21,875 bases of DNA from JBGPLH01 sp041486365 [NCBI: Thermodesulfobacteriota bacterium] (lineage in GTDB: Bacteria > JAUYMQ01). The stretch lies in contig JBGPLH010000009.1 of the NCBI GenBank assembly GCA_041486365.1, positions 1-21,875 on the forward strand, in the 5' to 3' direction. Under the pieces are notes generated by a model. That model was not told the origin of the DNA, did not search any database, and was given only the letters and a program-made list of their open reading frames with translations. A program made the translations under genes and the position numbers. This document shows, piece after piece, positions 8,817 to 16,307 of this stretch. Each line of letters starts with the position of its first letter. Within the stretch, counting starts at the first letter, position 1.

Positions 8817-9503
8817 CTAGCGCCATCGCCGCAGTCCCTCCCGGGTGAAGAGATCCGCCGGCGCGGGAGCGCCGGGCTCGAAGTAGAGGACGCGGCCCCG
8901 CGCCCGCAATCGCCCCGATTCGATCCATGAGAAGTTTCCCCGCCGCCGGGGCGCCGCTTCCCCGAACCGCACCTCCCATCGAGGATCTCCCTGCGGGTCG
9001 AGACAGGCGGCCCGGATCGGCGAGCCGTCGGGCCGCTTCCAGGCGAGGAGCCGGGCGCAGCGGCTTGCGGGCGGCACGTCGCATTCCCATCGGAGGCAGG
9101 GCGTTCCGGCGCACCGATCGGGGCGTCCTTGCGAGGGTGCGAGATTCGCCGCCCCGGCGAGCGCGCCCGCGAGATCGCCGGCAAGGCCCGGCGCCCCCTC
9201 GCGGGGAGAGGCCACGAGCAGATCGGCGCGGGCGAAGTACACGGCCGAATCGTGAGGCGTGACGAGGAGCGTGGCGCCGCGATCTCCCTCGGGCCACAGG
9301 ATCCGCGCGATCGCCCGGCCGTCGCGGCGCGCCAGCGCCTTCACCCGGAACGGGGCGGGGCGCGGCGCGGAGAGATCCGTGACCTCGAAGACCAGGTAGA
9401 CGCTCGCGGGAACGGGTGCCGCGGCGGTGGACGCCCGAAGGTCCGCGGCCAGGCCACGGCCGGCCAGGAGCAGGACGGCGAGCGTCGCGAGGAGGGCGTT
9501 CAT
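8817..9503 (-). CDS. LolA-like outer-membrane lipoprotein-sorting protein
   Basis: 228 residues with a signal peptide (MNALLATLAVLLLAGRGLAA, cleavage near residue 20) and the beta-rich pattern of periplasmic LolA/LolB-fold proteins. The stretch FRVKALARRDGRAIARILWPEGDRGATLLV (about 53-82), then AVYFAR, resembles the 'outer membrane lipoprotein-sorting protein' group that sits beside FtsX-type ABC transporters. The second half has FSWIESGRLRARGRVLYF. Such proteins are thought to receive a lipidated or hydrophobic substrate from the ABC machine. The ATG at 9503 overlaps the ATPase stop (ATGA), with GGAGG seven bases upstream. Four cysteines in the mature region (CAGTPCLRWEC, RCARL) are unusual for the fold and may form disulfides. 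Assignment is by pattern and neighbourhood and not by a strong motif. Confidence 0.72.
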   Translation of the reverse strand: MNALLATLAVLLLAGRGLAADLRASTAAAPVPASVYLVFEVTDLSAPRPAPFRVKALARRDGRAIARILWPEGDRGATLLVTPHDSAVYFARADLLVASPREGAPGLAGDLAGALAGAANLAPSQGRPDRCAGTPCLRWECDVPPASRCARLLAWKRPDGSPIRAACLDPQGDPRWEVRFGEAAPRRRGNFSWIESGRLRARGRVLYFEPGAPAPADLFTREGLRRWR

Positions 9504-10186
9504 GCGCCCGCCTCCAGGAGCCGCCCATCCTCGAGCCGGAGACGGCGCGTCGCCGGGGCGAGGAGCCGCTCGTCGTGCGTGGCCAGCAGGAGCGCCATGC
9601 GCCCGGCGCGGTGAATCTCCGCGAGCAGATCGATCAGCCCGGCCGCGGCCCTCCCGTCGAGATGGGCGGTAGGTTCGTCGGCCAGGAGCAGGGCGGGCTC
9701 GCCCGCGATCGCGCGCGCGAGCGCGCCTCGCTGGGCCTCCCCCGTCGACAGGGCGCTGGGGAACCGGTCTCCGAGCTGCGCTAAGCCGAGGCGCTCGATC
9801 AGGGCGTCGGCCTCACGCCCGTCGCGCCCTCGCAGGGCAAGCGCCAGCTCCACGTTCTCGCGGAGCCGGAGGAGGGGAGAGAGATTGTCCGAGGAAAAGA
9901 CGAATCCGAGGGAGCGGCGGCGAAGCCGCGCGCGCTGCGCGCGCGGCGCGCGGGTGAGATCGACGCCCGCCACGCGGAGGCTTCCCGACGTGGGCGTCAG
10001 GAGGCCGCCGAGCAGGTGCAGGAGCGTGGATTTGCCGGAGCCCGAGGGGCCCAGCAGGCAGGCGAACTCCCCGCGCCGCAGGGTCAAAGTCACGGAGCGG
10101 AGGGCGTGAACAGCGGGCCCGGGGCCTTCGGAGCGGTAGGTCTTCGAGAGATCCCGGGCCTCGATGAGGAGGCCGGCGTCCGTCAC
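9500..10186 (-). CDS. ABC transporter ATP-binding protein (LolD/MacB-like)
   Basis: 228 residues, typical for a stand-alone LolD-type ATPase that powers an FtsX-like permease. Visible are Walker A GPSGSGKST (about 45-53), signature LSTGEAQRGALARA, Walker B ALLLADEPT, D-loop HLD and H-loop LLATHD. The Q-loop is odd: FVFSSDNLSPLL stands where LolD/MacB relatives read FVFQ, so the conserved glutamine is replaced by serine. The signature's LSTGE also differs from the usual LSGGE. I chose the GTG at 10186 (VTDAGLLIEARDLSKTY). It overlaps the kinase stop as GTGA, and the extra 37 residues of the longer frame are basic and lie inside the kinase gene. Translation is probably coupled to the kinase, since no clear SD precedes the GTG. 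Confidence 0.92.
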   Translation of the reverse strand: MTDAGLLIEARDLSKTYRSEGPGPAVHALRSVTLTLRRGEFACLLGPSGSGKSTLLHLLGGLLTPTSGSLRVAGVDLTRAPRAQRARLRRRSLGFVFSSDNLSPLLRLRENVELALALRGRDGREADALIERLGLAQLGDRFPSALSTGEAQRGALARAIAGEPALLLADEPTAHLDGRAAAGLIDLLAEIHRAGRMALLLATHDERLLAPATRRLRLEDGRLLEAGA

Positions 10187-12162
10187 CGTTCGCGCACGCG
10201 TTCGGCGACGAGATCGCGAAGCTGCTTCATGTCCAGCGGCTTCTCCAGGCACAGGATTTCCTTCCGTGCCAGGAAGGCCTGCGCGCGTGCAGTGCACGCC
10301 CCGCTGCTCATGAAGACAATTCGCGAGAGGAAGTCGGGACGGGCGTCCCGCAGCATATCGTAGACGTCCATCCCCGTCATCCCGGGCATGATGATGTCGC
10401 AGAGCACGAGATCGTAGCCGTCCCCCTGCGCGAGCCGATCGAGCCCTTCACGCCCGCCGTGGGCCACCTCCACGTCGTGATCGGAGAGGGCGCGGCGCAA
10501 CGCCGCCCCGAGCGCCGGCTCGTCGTCGATCACGAGGATCCGCCCCCGACGGGCGCGCGCGGGTGCCCCGGGCGCGGGGAGGCCGTCGGTCTCCCGCGAC
10601 TCCGCGGAGCACGCGGGCAGGATCACGCGAAAGGTCGTCCCCTGGCCGAGCCGGGTCTCGACCTCCACCTTGCCGCCGAGCCCCGACACGATGCTGTGGC
10701 AGATGGAGAGCCCCAGCCCGGTGCCGACGCCGACGGGTTTCGTGGTGAAGAAGGGATCGAAGATCCGGTTCAGGTGCGCGCGTGGGATCCCGGGCCCCGT
10801 GTCCCCCACCTCCACGATGGCGCGCCCCCGCCCGTCCACCCGCGCGACGACGCGGATCTCGTTCTTCTCGCTCTCCCCTTCGGGAAGGGCCTGCGCCGCG
10901 TTGATCAGGAGGTTCAGGAACACCTGGGAAAGACGTGACTCGTTCGCGGCCACGGGCGGCGTGTCGCCGATCTGCTTCACGAGGCGCGCGCGCGGGCGGA
11001 TTCCGGGCCAGGCCATGTTGATCGCGGCCTCGATCACGCGCCGCAGATCGACCGGCCCGCGGGTCTCCTCGTCGATCCGGGAGAAGGTCTTCAGGTCGCG
11101 CACGATCTGCTTCACCCGCTCGGCCCCCTCCCGGGCCTCCCGGAGCGTCTCCTCAACTTCTCGGAGATCCGCGCCGCACCGGCCATCGACGCCGCTCACG
11201 ACGTTCCCGGAGGACGAAGGCGCGTCCCCTTGCACGTCGCGGAGCTGCTTCCGGATCCGGGGGATCTCCTCCCGCAGGAAATCGAGGTTGGCGATCACGT
11301 AGGCCAGCGGGTTGTTGATCTCATGGGCCACCCCCGCGGCCAGGATTCCGACGGACGCCATGCGGTCGGCAAGCAGGACCCGCGCCTGCATCTGTTTCCA
11401 CTCCGTGACGTCGCGCGCGATGATGGCGATGGCGAAGGCGCCGTCGAACTCGATGGACATGGGGGAGACCTCGGCGATCACCACGCCGCCGTCCCGCCGG
11501 AGGAAACGCATTTCCTGGATCCGGGCCGGCCCGGCCCCCTCGCGAATCCGCCGGCCCCGCCGCGCGACCATTCCCGCGTCGTCCGGGTGGATGAAATCGT
11601 GGATCGGGCGACCGACGAGATCGTCCGCCGACGTGTAGCCGAGCGTCGATGCGATCACCGGGTTCACGTAGACGATCCGCCCGTCGCGGATGACCGCCAC
11701 GCCGTCGGGCGACTCCTCGATCAGGCGGCGGAACTTCGCCTCGGAGCTCCGCAGCGCCTCCTCCGCCACCCGACGCTTGCGCCTTTGCCCCGCTTCGCGC
11801 AGCTCACGCTCCACCGCGGGCATCAGCCGCCCGAGGCCGTCTTTCATGATCACGTCGTGGGCGCCCGCCTTCATGGCGGCCACCGCCGCCGACTCGCCCA
11901 GCGCGTCGGTGACGATCAGGAAAGGGAGATCCACCTCACGGCGGCGCATCACGTCGATGGCGGCCAGGGCGTCGAAGCGCGGGAGCCGGAAGTCGGTGAG
12001 GACCAGGTCCCAGGCCTCGTTCTCGAGCGCCTCGTTCATCGCTTCCGCGGTCTCGACGCGCTTCCAGGACGGATCGAAGCCTCCGCGCGCCAGCTCGCGC
12101 ACCATCAGCTCGGCGTCGTCGGCCGAGTCCTCGATGATCAGGACACGGAGGGGCCTGTCCAT
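10183..12162 (-). CDS. Hybrid sensor histidine kinase, REC-PAS-HisKA-HATPase-REC
   Basis: 659 residues without membrane segments, so a cytoplasmic sensor. Order: REC1 (about 4-125, phospho-acceptor Asp57 in LTDFRLP, acidic pair Glu11/Asp12), PAS (about 140-260, LIEESPDGVAVIRDGRIVYVN), HisKA with His280 in GVAHEINNPL, and HATPase with N-box NLLINAAQA, DTGPGIP (454-460), FFTTKP and GTGLGLS (480-486). REC2 is at about 541-655 (Asp589 in LCDIIMPG, Lys641 in EKP). All key phosphorylation residues are present, and there is no DNA-binding or enzymatic output domain. I chose the ATG at 12162 because AGGA lies five bases upstream; a GTG 63 bases further up is possible. It is first in the operon with the ABC ATPase, LolA-like protein and permease, hinting that it senses or is tuned by the export process. 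I see no convincing promoter in the 134 bases upstream. Confidence 0.92.
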   Translation of the reverse strand: MDRPLRVLIIEDSADDAELMVRELARGGFDPSWKRVETAEAMNEALENEAWDLVLTDFRLPRFDALAAIDVMRRREVDLPFLIVTDALGESAAVAAMKAGAHDVIMKDGLGRLMPAVERELREAGQRRKRRVAEEALRSSEAKFRRLIEESPDGVAVIRDGRIVYVNPVIASTLGYTSADDLVGRPIHDFIHPDDAGMVARRGRRIREGAGPARIQEMRFLRRDGGVVIAEVSPMSIEFDGAFAIAIIARDVTEWKQMQARVLLADRMASVGILAAGVAHEINNPLAYVIANLDFLREEIPRIRKQLRDVQGDAPSSSGNVVSGVDGRCGADLREVEETLREAREGAERVKQIVRDLKTFSRIDEETRGPVDLRRVIEAAINMAWPGIRPRARLVKQIGDTPPVAANESRLSQVFLNLLINAAQALPEGESEKNEIRVVARVDGRGRAIVEVGDTGPGIPRAHLNRIFDPFFTTKPVGVGTGLGLSICHSIVSGLGGKVEVETRLGQGTTFRVILPACSAESRETDGLPAPGAPARARRGRILVIDDEPALGAALRRALSDHDVEVAHGGREGLDRLAQGDGYDLVLCDIIMPGMTGMDVYDMLRDARPDFLSRIVFMSSGACTARAQAFLARKEILCLEKPLDMKQLRDLVAERVRER

Positions 12163-12296
12163 GGGATTCCTGGCGGTCTTCCCAGGCGTCGCCGGGGAAT
12201 CGGGCAAGGGGAAACGCGGGCTCACCAGGGGGTCTCATCGGCGCGGCGGGGTCCAAACCTGAAACGCCGCGGGTACCACCGACTCCCCGCGCCGGA

Positions 12297-13949
12297 TCAG
12301 GACGGCGGCGCGAGGGGGAGCACGTAGAGGGCGTAGTCCTCCGAGCGGAAGACGGGGCGGGTGCCCGGGATGACGCCGACGGCGACGAGGAAGAAGTCCT
12401 CCACCGGGAAGCGGCGCGAGAAGGCATAGTGCACGCCGAGGTGGGGATAGGCATCGAGCGCCGCGCCGACGGCGCGGGCGGCCCGATCGAGGTCCGGCGT
12501 TGCGCCGGAGAGGTAGAAGGTCCGGAGCGTTTTCCCCGGCGTGAGCGGCCCGACCATCCGTGGCCCGATCCAGGAGTCGACGGCGATCCGTCCCGTGCGG
12601 AGATACACCAGCGGCCCCATCGGTGTCCCGATGCGCGCCCCGGACGGCAGCGCGCGGATCGCGCCCATCGCGCGTTCGAGCGATCGCGTGTCCACCCGGG
12701 CATCGCCCGCCCGGAACGTTCCCGGCGGCGGGAGGTTGTGCCGCCAGCCGGCGAGCGCGAGCGCGAGGACCGCCGCCGCGGCCACGCCGGCCGCCGGCCG
12801 CCCCCGGGGAAGACGCGCGGCGGCGACGACGGGCAGAAGGATCAGCCAGGGCGCCATCGGGACGAGCAGCCGGAAGATCTCCTCGGGCCAGAGAAGGACG
12901 ATCCCGAGGGCCGCCGGGACGTAGAAGGTCTCGGCGCGCCGAAACACGGTGGCGCCCTCCCGGGCCCGCGCGGCGATACCGGCGGCGGCAAGTGTGGCGA
13001 AACCCATCACCACCGCGGCGAGCGGCCATGCCGAGCCTCCGCCTGCCGCGCGATCGAGGAGCGCCCGAGGGGCGTGCATGCCGAGCGCGACGTAGGCCGC
13101 GTTGTAAGCCCCGGCCGGCCCGTCGTGCGTCACCGCGCGGAGGAAGCCCGCAATCCCTCCGGGGAGATCGCCCCCGTAGCCCAGGTCATACGCGAAAAGC
13201 GGCTCGGCGCGGGCGGCGGCGTCGACCACGGCCGCGTGGCGCAGCCATGCGCCCCAGGCGCCGAGGCTCGCCGCCGCGAGGGCCAGCGTGAGCGCGCAGG
13301 CCCGGAATTGTCGGCGGGCTGCGAAGGCCAGCGCGAGCGCCATCACCAGCGCCGCCCCCGCGAGCCGCGTGTGCAGGGCGGCCACCGCGAGGATCGCCGC
13401 GAGCGCATCGCGTGAACGGGAAGGTTTGTCCTCACCGGCGTCGGCCAGCGCGATCGCGCCCAGGGTGAGCGCGAGGTAGAACGTCTCGCTCATCGGGAAT
13501 CGCGCCAGCTCGAGCACCGATGGGTTCAAGCCCAGCGCGAGCACCAGCAGGATGACGGCGGGGGCCGGGAGCCTCCAGGAACGTCTGAGGATCGCCGCGA
13601 AGGCGAGGAGCGCGAGCGGCAGGAACACCGCGTTCGGCAGGACGACGAGAGGCCCCGTGAGCCTCGCGCGGTCCGCGCCCCCCGCGACGATCACGCCGGC
13701 GAGAACCCCGGGCCAGAGCAGCGGGTACTTCGTCATGCGGGGCGCGCCGGGGAGGTAATCGAGCCGGGGGCCTCGCCCCTCGGCGATGGCCTTCGCCGTG
13801 ACGACGTACACACCGTCGTCCCGGTACCAGCCCACGCCGAGCGGCGTGTGCGAGAGCCAGAACGCGTAGAGCCCGGCGGCCGACACCAGCGCGAGGAGGG
13901 CCGCGAGCATCCCGCGACGCGCCGCCGCGTGTGAGCGCCCATCCGTCAT
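12297..13949 (-). CDS. GT-C-like integral membrane glycosyltransferase (paralog 1)
   Basis: 550 residues with about ten or more transmembrane segments and a C-terminal soluble domain (about 420-550), the layout of GT-C enzymes such as ArnT/PMT that use polyprenyl-phosphate sugars. The first loop after helix 1 holds GVGWYRDDGVYVVTAKAIAEG. Asp44-Asp45 there are the best candidates for the catalytic or metal-binding acidic pair of this fold. Other conserved-looking blocks shared with the neighbour are KYPLLWP, FPMSE, HTRLAGAALV, YDLGYGG and FRLLVPMAPW. The ATG at 13949 overlaps the stop of the upstream paralog (ATGA), with GGAGG about ten bases before it. The substrate is unknown, and the exact family is inferred from topology and the DD motif. 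Confidence 0.78.
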   Translation of the reverse strand: MTDGRSHAAARRGMLAALLALVSAAGLYAFWLSHTPLGVGWYRDDGVYVVTAKAIAEGRGPRLDYLPGAPRMTKYPLLWPGVLAGVIVAGGADRARLTGPLVVLPNAVFLPLALLAFAAILRRSWRLPAPAVILLVLALGLNPSVLELARFPMSETFYLALTLGAIALADAGEDKPSRSRDALAAILAVAALHTRLAGAALVMALALAFAARRQFRACALTLALAAASLGAWGAWLRHAAVVDAAARAEPLFAYDLGYGGDLPGGIAGFLRAVTHDGPAGAYNAAYVALGMHAPRALLDRAAGGGSAWPLAAVVMGFATLAAAGIAARAREGATVFRRAETFYVPAALGIVLLWPEEIFRLLVPMAPWLILLPVVAAARLPRGRPAAGVAAAAVLALALAGWRHNLPPPGTFRAGDARVDTRSLERAMGAIRALPSGARIGTPMGPLVYLRTGRIAVDSWIGPRMVGPLTPGKTLRTFYLSGATPDLDRAARAVGAALDAYPHLGVHYAFSRRFPVEDFFLVAVGVIPGTRPVFRSEDYALYVLPLAPPS

Positions 13950-15703
13950 CGGGGTTCGCCCTCCGCGCGGGTTTCAGGTCGGGGCAGCGCGTAGAGATCG
14001 TAGTCGCGCTCACCGAAGAGAAGGCGCGTCCCGGGAACGTCCGCGACGGCCGCGCCGAAGAGATCCGGAGGCGGGAACTTCCGCGAGAGCGCGTAGCCCA
14101 CCCCCAGCCCCGGGTACTCGGCGATCGCCTCGCGCACGCCGCGCAGGTCGCTCTCCGGATCCTCGCCGCCGCCGATGAAGAAGGTCCGCAGGCTCCGTCC
14201 CCGGAGGGAGATTCCTTCCACGCGCTGCTCCACCCAGGATCCCACGCCCCGCCGCTGCGTGCGAAGCCAGACGAGGGGCGCCATGGGGCTCCCGACGACG
14301 GCGTCACCGGGCAGGCGGCGGACCGCGACCATCGCGCGCTCGAGAGATCCTGCGTCCACCGCCAGTCCGCCCGCGAGGAAGATCCCGGGAGCGGGAGGGA
14401 CGTTCCAGGGAAGCCCCGCGATGGCGAGGGCGACGAGGACGATGGCGGCCAGCTCCGGCACGCCGCGCGTGGGTGCCGGGCGCCCGATCCCGAGGACCGG
14501 CAGCGAGAGAATCCAGGGCGCGATCGGGAGCAGGAGGCGCCAGGTCGCCGCGGGCCAGATCAGCACGACGCCCAGGGTGAGCGGAACGTACCAGGTCTCC
14601 ACCCGCGCGATCGCGTCCAGGGCCGACCGCGTTCGGAGCCGGGCGCGGGCCCCGAGCGCGAGCAGCGCGACGAGGCCGAGAACGGCGGCAGCGAGCGGCA
14701 GCGAAGAACCGCCCGCCTGAGCCCGCGCGAGCATGCGCATCGGCAGCGTCGCGCCGAGCGCGATGTGGGTGGCGAAGAAGGCGGTGCGGGGCAATTCGAG
14801 CGCCGCCTGCAGGATGCGGCCGGGTCCTCCGGCGGCGTATCCGCCGTAGCCGAGGTCGTAGGCGAGGAGCGGCGAAGCCGCGAGCGCGCCGTTGGCGGCG
14901 CGCGCTTCGTGGAGGAAGAAGACCCAGGCGCCGAGGCTGGCCCCCGTGAGGAGGAGCGTGAAGACGAAGGCGAAGCCTCGCCGGCGGACGGCGAAGGCGC
15001 AGAGCATCGCCGCGACGAGCGCCGCTCCCGCGAGCCGCGTGTGAACCGCCGCGACCGCGAGACAGGCCGCCGCCGCCTCGCGCCAGCGCGACGCCGGCGC
15101 GGGATCGTCGGCTAAGGCGACGGCCCAGAGGGAGAGGGCGAGGAAGGGGATCTCGCTCATCGGGAAACGGCAGAACTCGAGGCACAGGGGATTCAGGGCC
15201 AGGGCTGCGAGGAGGAGCAAGGTGATCGTCGCGCCCAGACGCCAGCCTCGGCGCAGGATCCGGCCCCAGGCAAGCAACGCGAGGGGGAACGCCAGGGCAA
15301 TCGGAAGAAGGACGAGCGGCCCGGTGAGATCGCCGTGGGAAGCGCGCGCGAGGCGCAGGACGATCGCGAGCAGGGAGGGCCAGAGGAGCGGGTAGCGGGT
15401 CGCGAAGGGGGCGCCGGCGAGGTATTCCAGGCGGGGCCCGCGTCCCTCCGCCATGGCGCTCGCGGTGGCGACGTAGGCGCCGTCGTCGTGGTACCAGCCG
15501 ATGCCGAGCGGGATGCGCCAGAGCCACCCGGCGAGCAGGAGCGCGCCGATCGCCGCTCCGGCGAGGGAGGCCGCGATCCCGACCGATCGGGCCGGTGCCC
15601 GTGGCCCGCGTCTCGCGATGGGTGCCTCCCCGGGGCGTGACGGGCGCGGGTGGCTAGCCCGCCCCGCCTCCCCGCTCCTCGAGCTTCCGGAAGAAGAGCT
15701 CAC
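13946..15703 (-). CDS. GT-C-like integral membrane glycosyltransferase (paralog 2)
   Basis: 585 residues, clearly paralogous to the downstream gene over its whole length. It has the same first-loop motif IGWYHDDGAYVATASAMAEG (Asp73-Asp74), RYPLLWP, FPMSE, HTRLAGAALV, LLAYDLGYGG, WRLLLPIAPW and the C-terminal domain GSLERAMVAVRRLPGDAVVG. It starts with a charged, serine- and arginine-rich cytoplasmic extension (about 45 residues) before the first helix. I chose the GTG at 15703, which has AGAGGA upstream; an ATG at 15742 in the same frame is the alternative but has a poor SD. Either start overlaps the 3' end of the lipoprotein gene (by 50 bases for 15703). No start codon occurs in frame between that overlap and the first helix, so the overlap is real. 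The ArnT-like role is inferred. Confidence 0.77.
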   Translation of the reverse strand: MSSSSGSSRSGEAGRASHPRPSRPGEAPIARRGPRAPARSVGIAASLAGAAIGALLLAGWLWRIPLGIGWYHDDGAYVATASAMAEGRGPRLEYLAGAPFATRYPLLWPSLLAIVLRLARASHGDLTGPLVLLPIALAFPLALLAWGRILRRGWRLGATITLLLLAALALNPLCLEFCRFPMSEIPFLALSLWAVALADDPAPASRWREAAAACLAVAAVHTRLAGAALVAAMLCAFAVRRRGFAFVFTLLLTGASLGAWVFFLHEARAANGALAASPLLAYDLGYGGYAAGGPGRILQAALELPRTAFFATHIALGATLPMRMLARAQAGGSSLPLAAAVLGLVALLALGARARLRTRSALDAIARVETWYVPLTLGVVLIWPAATWRLLLPIAPWILSLPVLGIGRPAPTRGVPELAAIVLVALAIAGLPWNVPPAPGIFLAGGLAVDAGSLERAMVAVRRLPGDAVVGSPMAPLVWLRTQRRGVGSWVEQRVEGISLRGRSLRTFFIGGGEDPESDLRGVREAIAEYPGLGVGYALSRKFPPPDLFGAAVADVPGTRLLFGERDYDLYALPRPETRAEGEPR

Positions 15704-16187
15704 GCGCTTTCCTCTCGGTCCCCGCGCGGATCCCGCGCTCATCGCTCGTGGCGATCGCCTCCACCCGGTAGCGCGTGCCTCCCTGGTGGATCACCTTGAT
15801 CGACAGCCGTACCTGGTGGAAGTCGAGATCCCCCTCCACGTTCCCGTCCGCGATCACGACAAGATGCGACTTGTCGATCGCCTTCACGTTGAAGTGCATG
15901 GCGCGGATGGCCTCGGCGCAGCGCTCGAGCAGGGCGGAGGGTTTCTCCGCCGTGACCTCCACCGAGCGCTTCCCCGGCAACTGGCACCCGGCACCCGCGA
16001 TCCCCGCGAAGAGGACGAGCGAGCAGAAGATTGCAGCCGACTTCCAGCTCGCCGCGCGGGCCCGCGAGGAGCATACCGAGTTGACGAGGATCTCGTCGGG
16101 CGCGAGCTTGCCGCGCGCGACGGCCCGGCCGATCCCCTGGCTCGCGCCCGTGACGAGGGCGCACCGCCCGCGAAGCCCGAGTTCCAT
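15654..16187 (-). CDS. Putative lipoprotein translated as a fusion to a dehydrogenase remnant
   Basis: 177 residues in one frame from an ATG at 16187 that has a strong SD (GGAGGGAGG). Residues 1-39 are pieces of a short-chain dehydrogenase (see the pseudogene entry). Residues 42-68 look like a lipoprotein signal peptide: RARAASWK, then the hydrophobic SAAIFCSLVLFAGIAGAG, then Cys68, with a rather weak lipobox (GAG-C). The mature part (about 110 residues) has an alpha/beta pattern: SALLERCAEAIRAM, HLVVIADGNVEGDLDF, VRLSIKVIHQGGTRYRVEAIA and a charged C-terminal helix. Its family is not recognised. There is no ATG, GTG or TTG in this frame between the dehydrogenase start and the signal peptide. 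The lipoprotein therefore seems to depend on the dehydrogenase's start site, unless an unusual start codon is used. The paralogous membrane transferases follow, overlapping its end. Confidence 0.7.
   Translation of the reverse strand: MELGLRGRCALVTGASQGIGRAVARGKLAPDEILVNSVCSSRARAASWKSAAIFCSLVLFAGIAGAGCQLPGKRSVEVTAEKPSALLERCAEAIRAMHFNVKAIDKSHLVVIADGNVEGDLDFHQVRLSIKVIHQGGTRYRVEAIATSDERGIRAGTERKARELFFRKLEERGGGAG
16071..16187 (-). pseudogene. Short-chain dehydrogenase (SDR) remnant with internal deletion
   Basis: Residues 1-26 (MELGLRGRCALVTGASQGIG and on) are a perfect SDR N-terminus with the TGxxxGIG nucleotide-binding motif. They run straight into LAPDEILVNSVC, which is the later SDR segment that normally reads like LAPDGIRVNAVCPG, about 130-150 residues further on. 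The middle of the enzyme, including the catalytic Ser-Tyr-x3-Lys, is missing, and the C-terminal part is replaced by the lipoprotein. The frame is intact across both joins. I read this as a gene scar created by an internal deletion plus a fusion, keeping the old start and SD. Confidence 0.7.
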
Positions 16188-16214
16188 GCGTGCCTCCCTC
16201 CGCAAAACGGATGG

Positions 16215-16243
16215 CTTATACCACGCCCCATCCACCGGCGGAA
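16215..16243 (-). promoter_or_regulatory. Sigma70-like promoter for the SDR remnant/lipoprotein unit
   Basis: On the minus strand, TTCCGC (16243-16238), 17-base spacer, TATAAG (16220-16215). The -10 is near consensus and the -35 weak. It lies 28 bases before the start at 16187, in the divergent gap. Confidence 0.5.
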
Positions 16244-16307
16244 GGATCGCCGCGCCGGGAGCGGGTCGAAGGTCGACTTCATCGGCGCCCGAGGTTAGGA
16301 TGTCGCC

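Noticed and set aside
7427-9184. Permease extended N-terminally through the repeat array (585 codons)
   Set aside because: The array happens to be open in this frame because its periods are multiples of three, but the extension overlaps the LolA-like gene in another frame and has no SD-supported start.
15739-16164. 141-codon frame in the lipoprotein region starting within the SDR remnant
   Set aside because: A +1 shadow frame, Arg/Gly-rich with no signal peptide or fold; the real frame gives an SDR motif and a signal sequence.
16071-16187. Functional short-chain dehydrogenase
   Set aside because: Only the nucleotide-binding start and a short late segment survive; the catalytic centre is missing.
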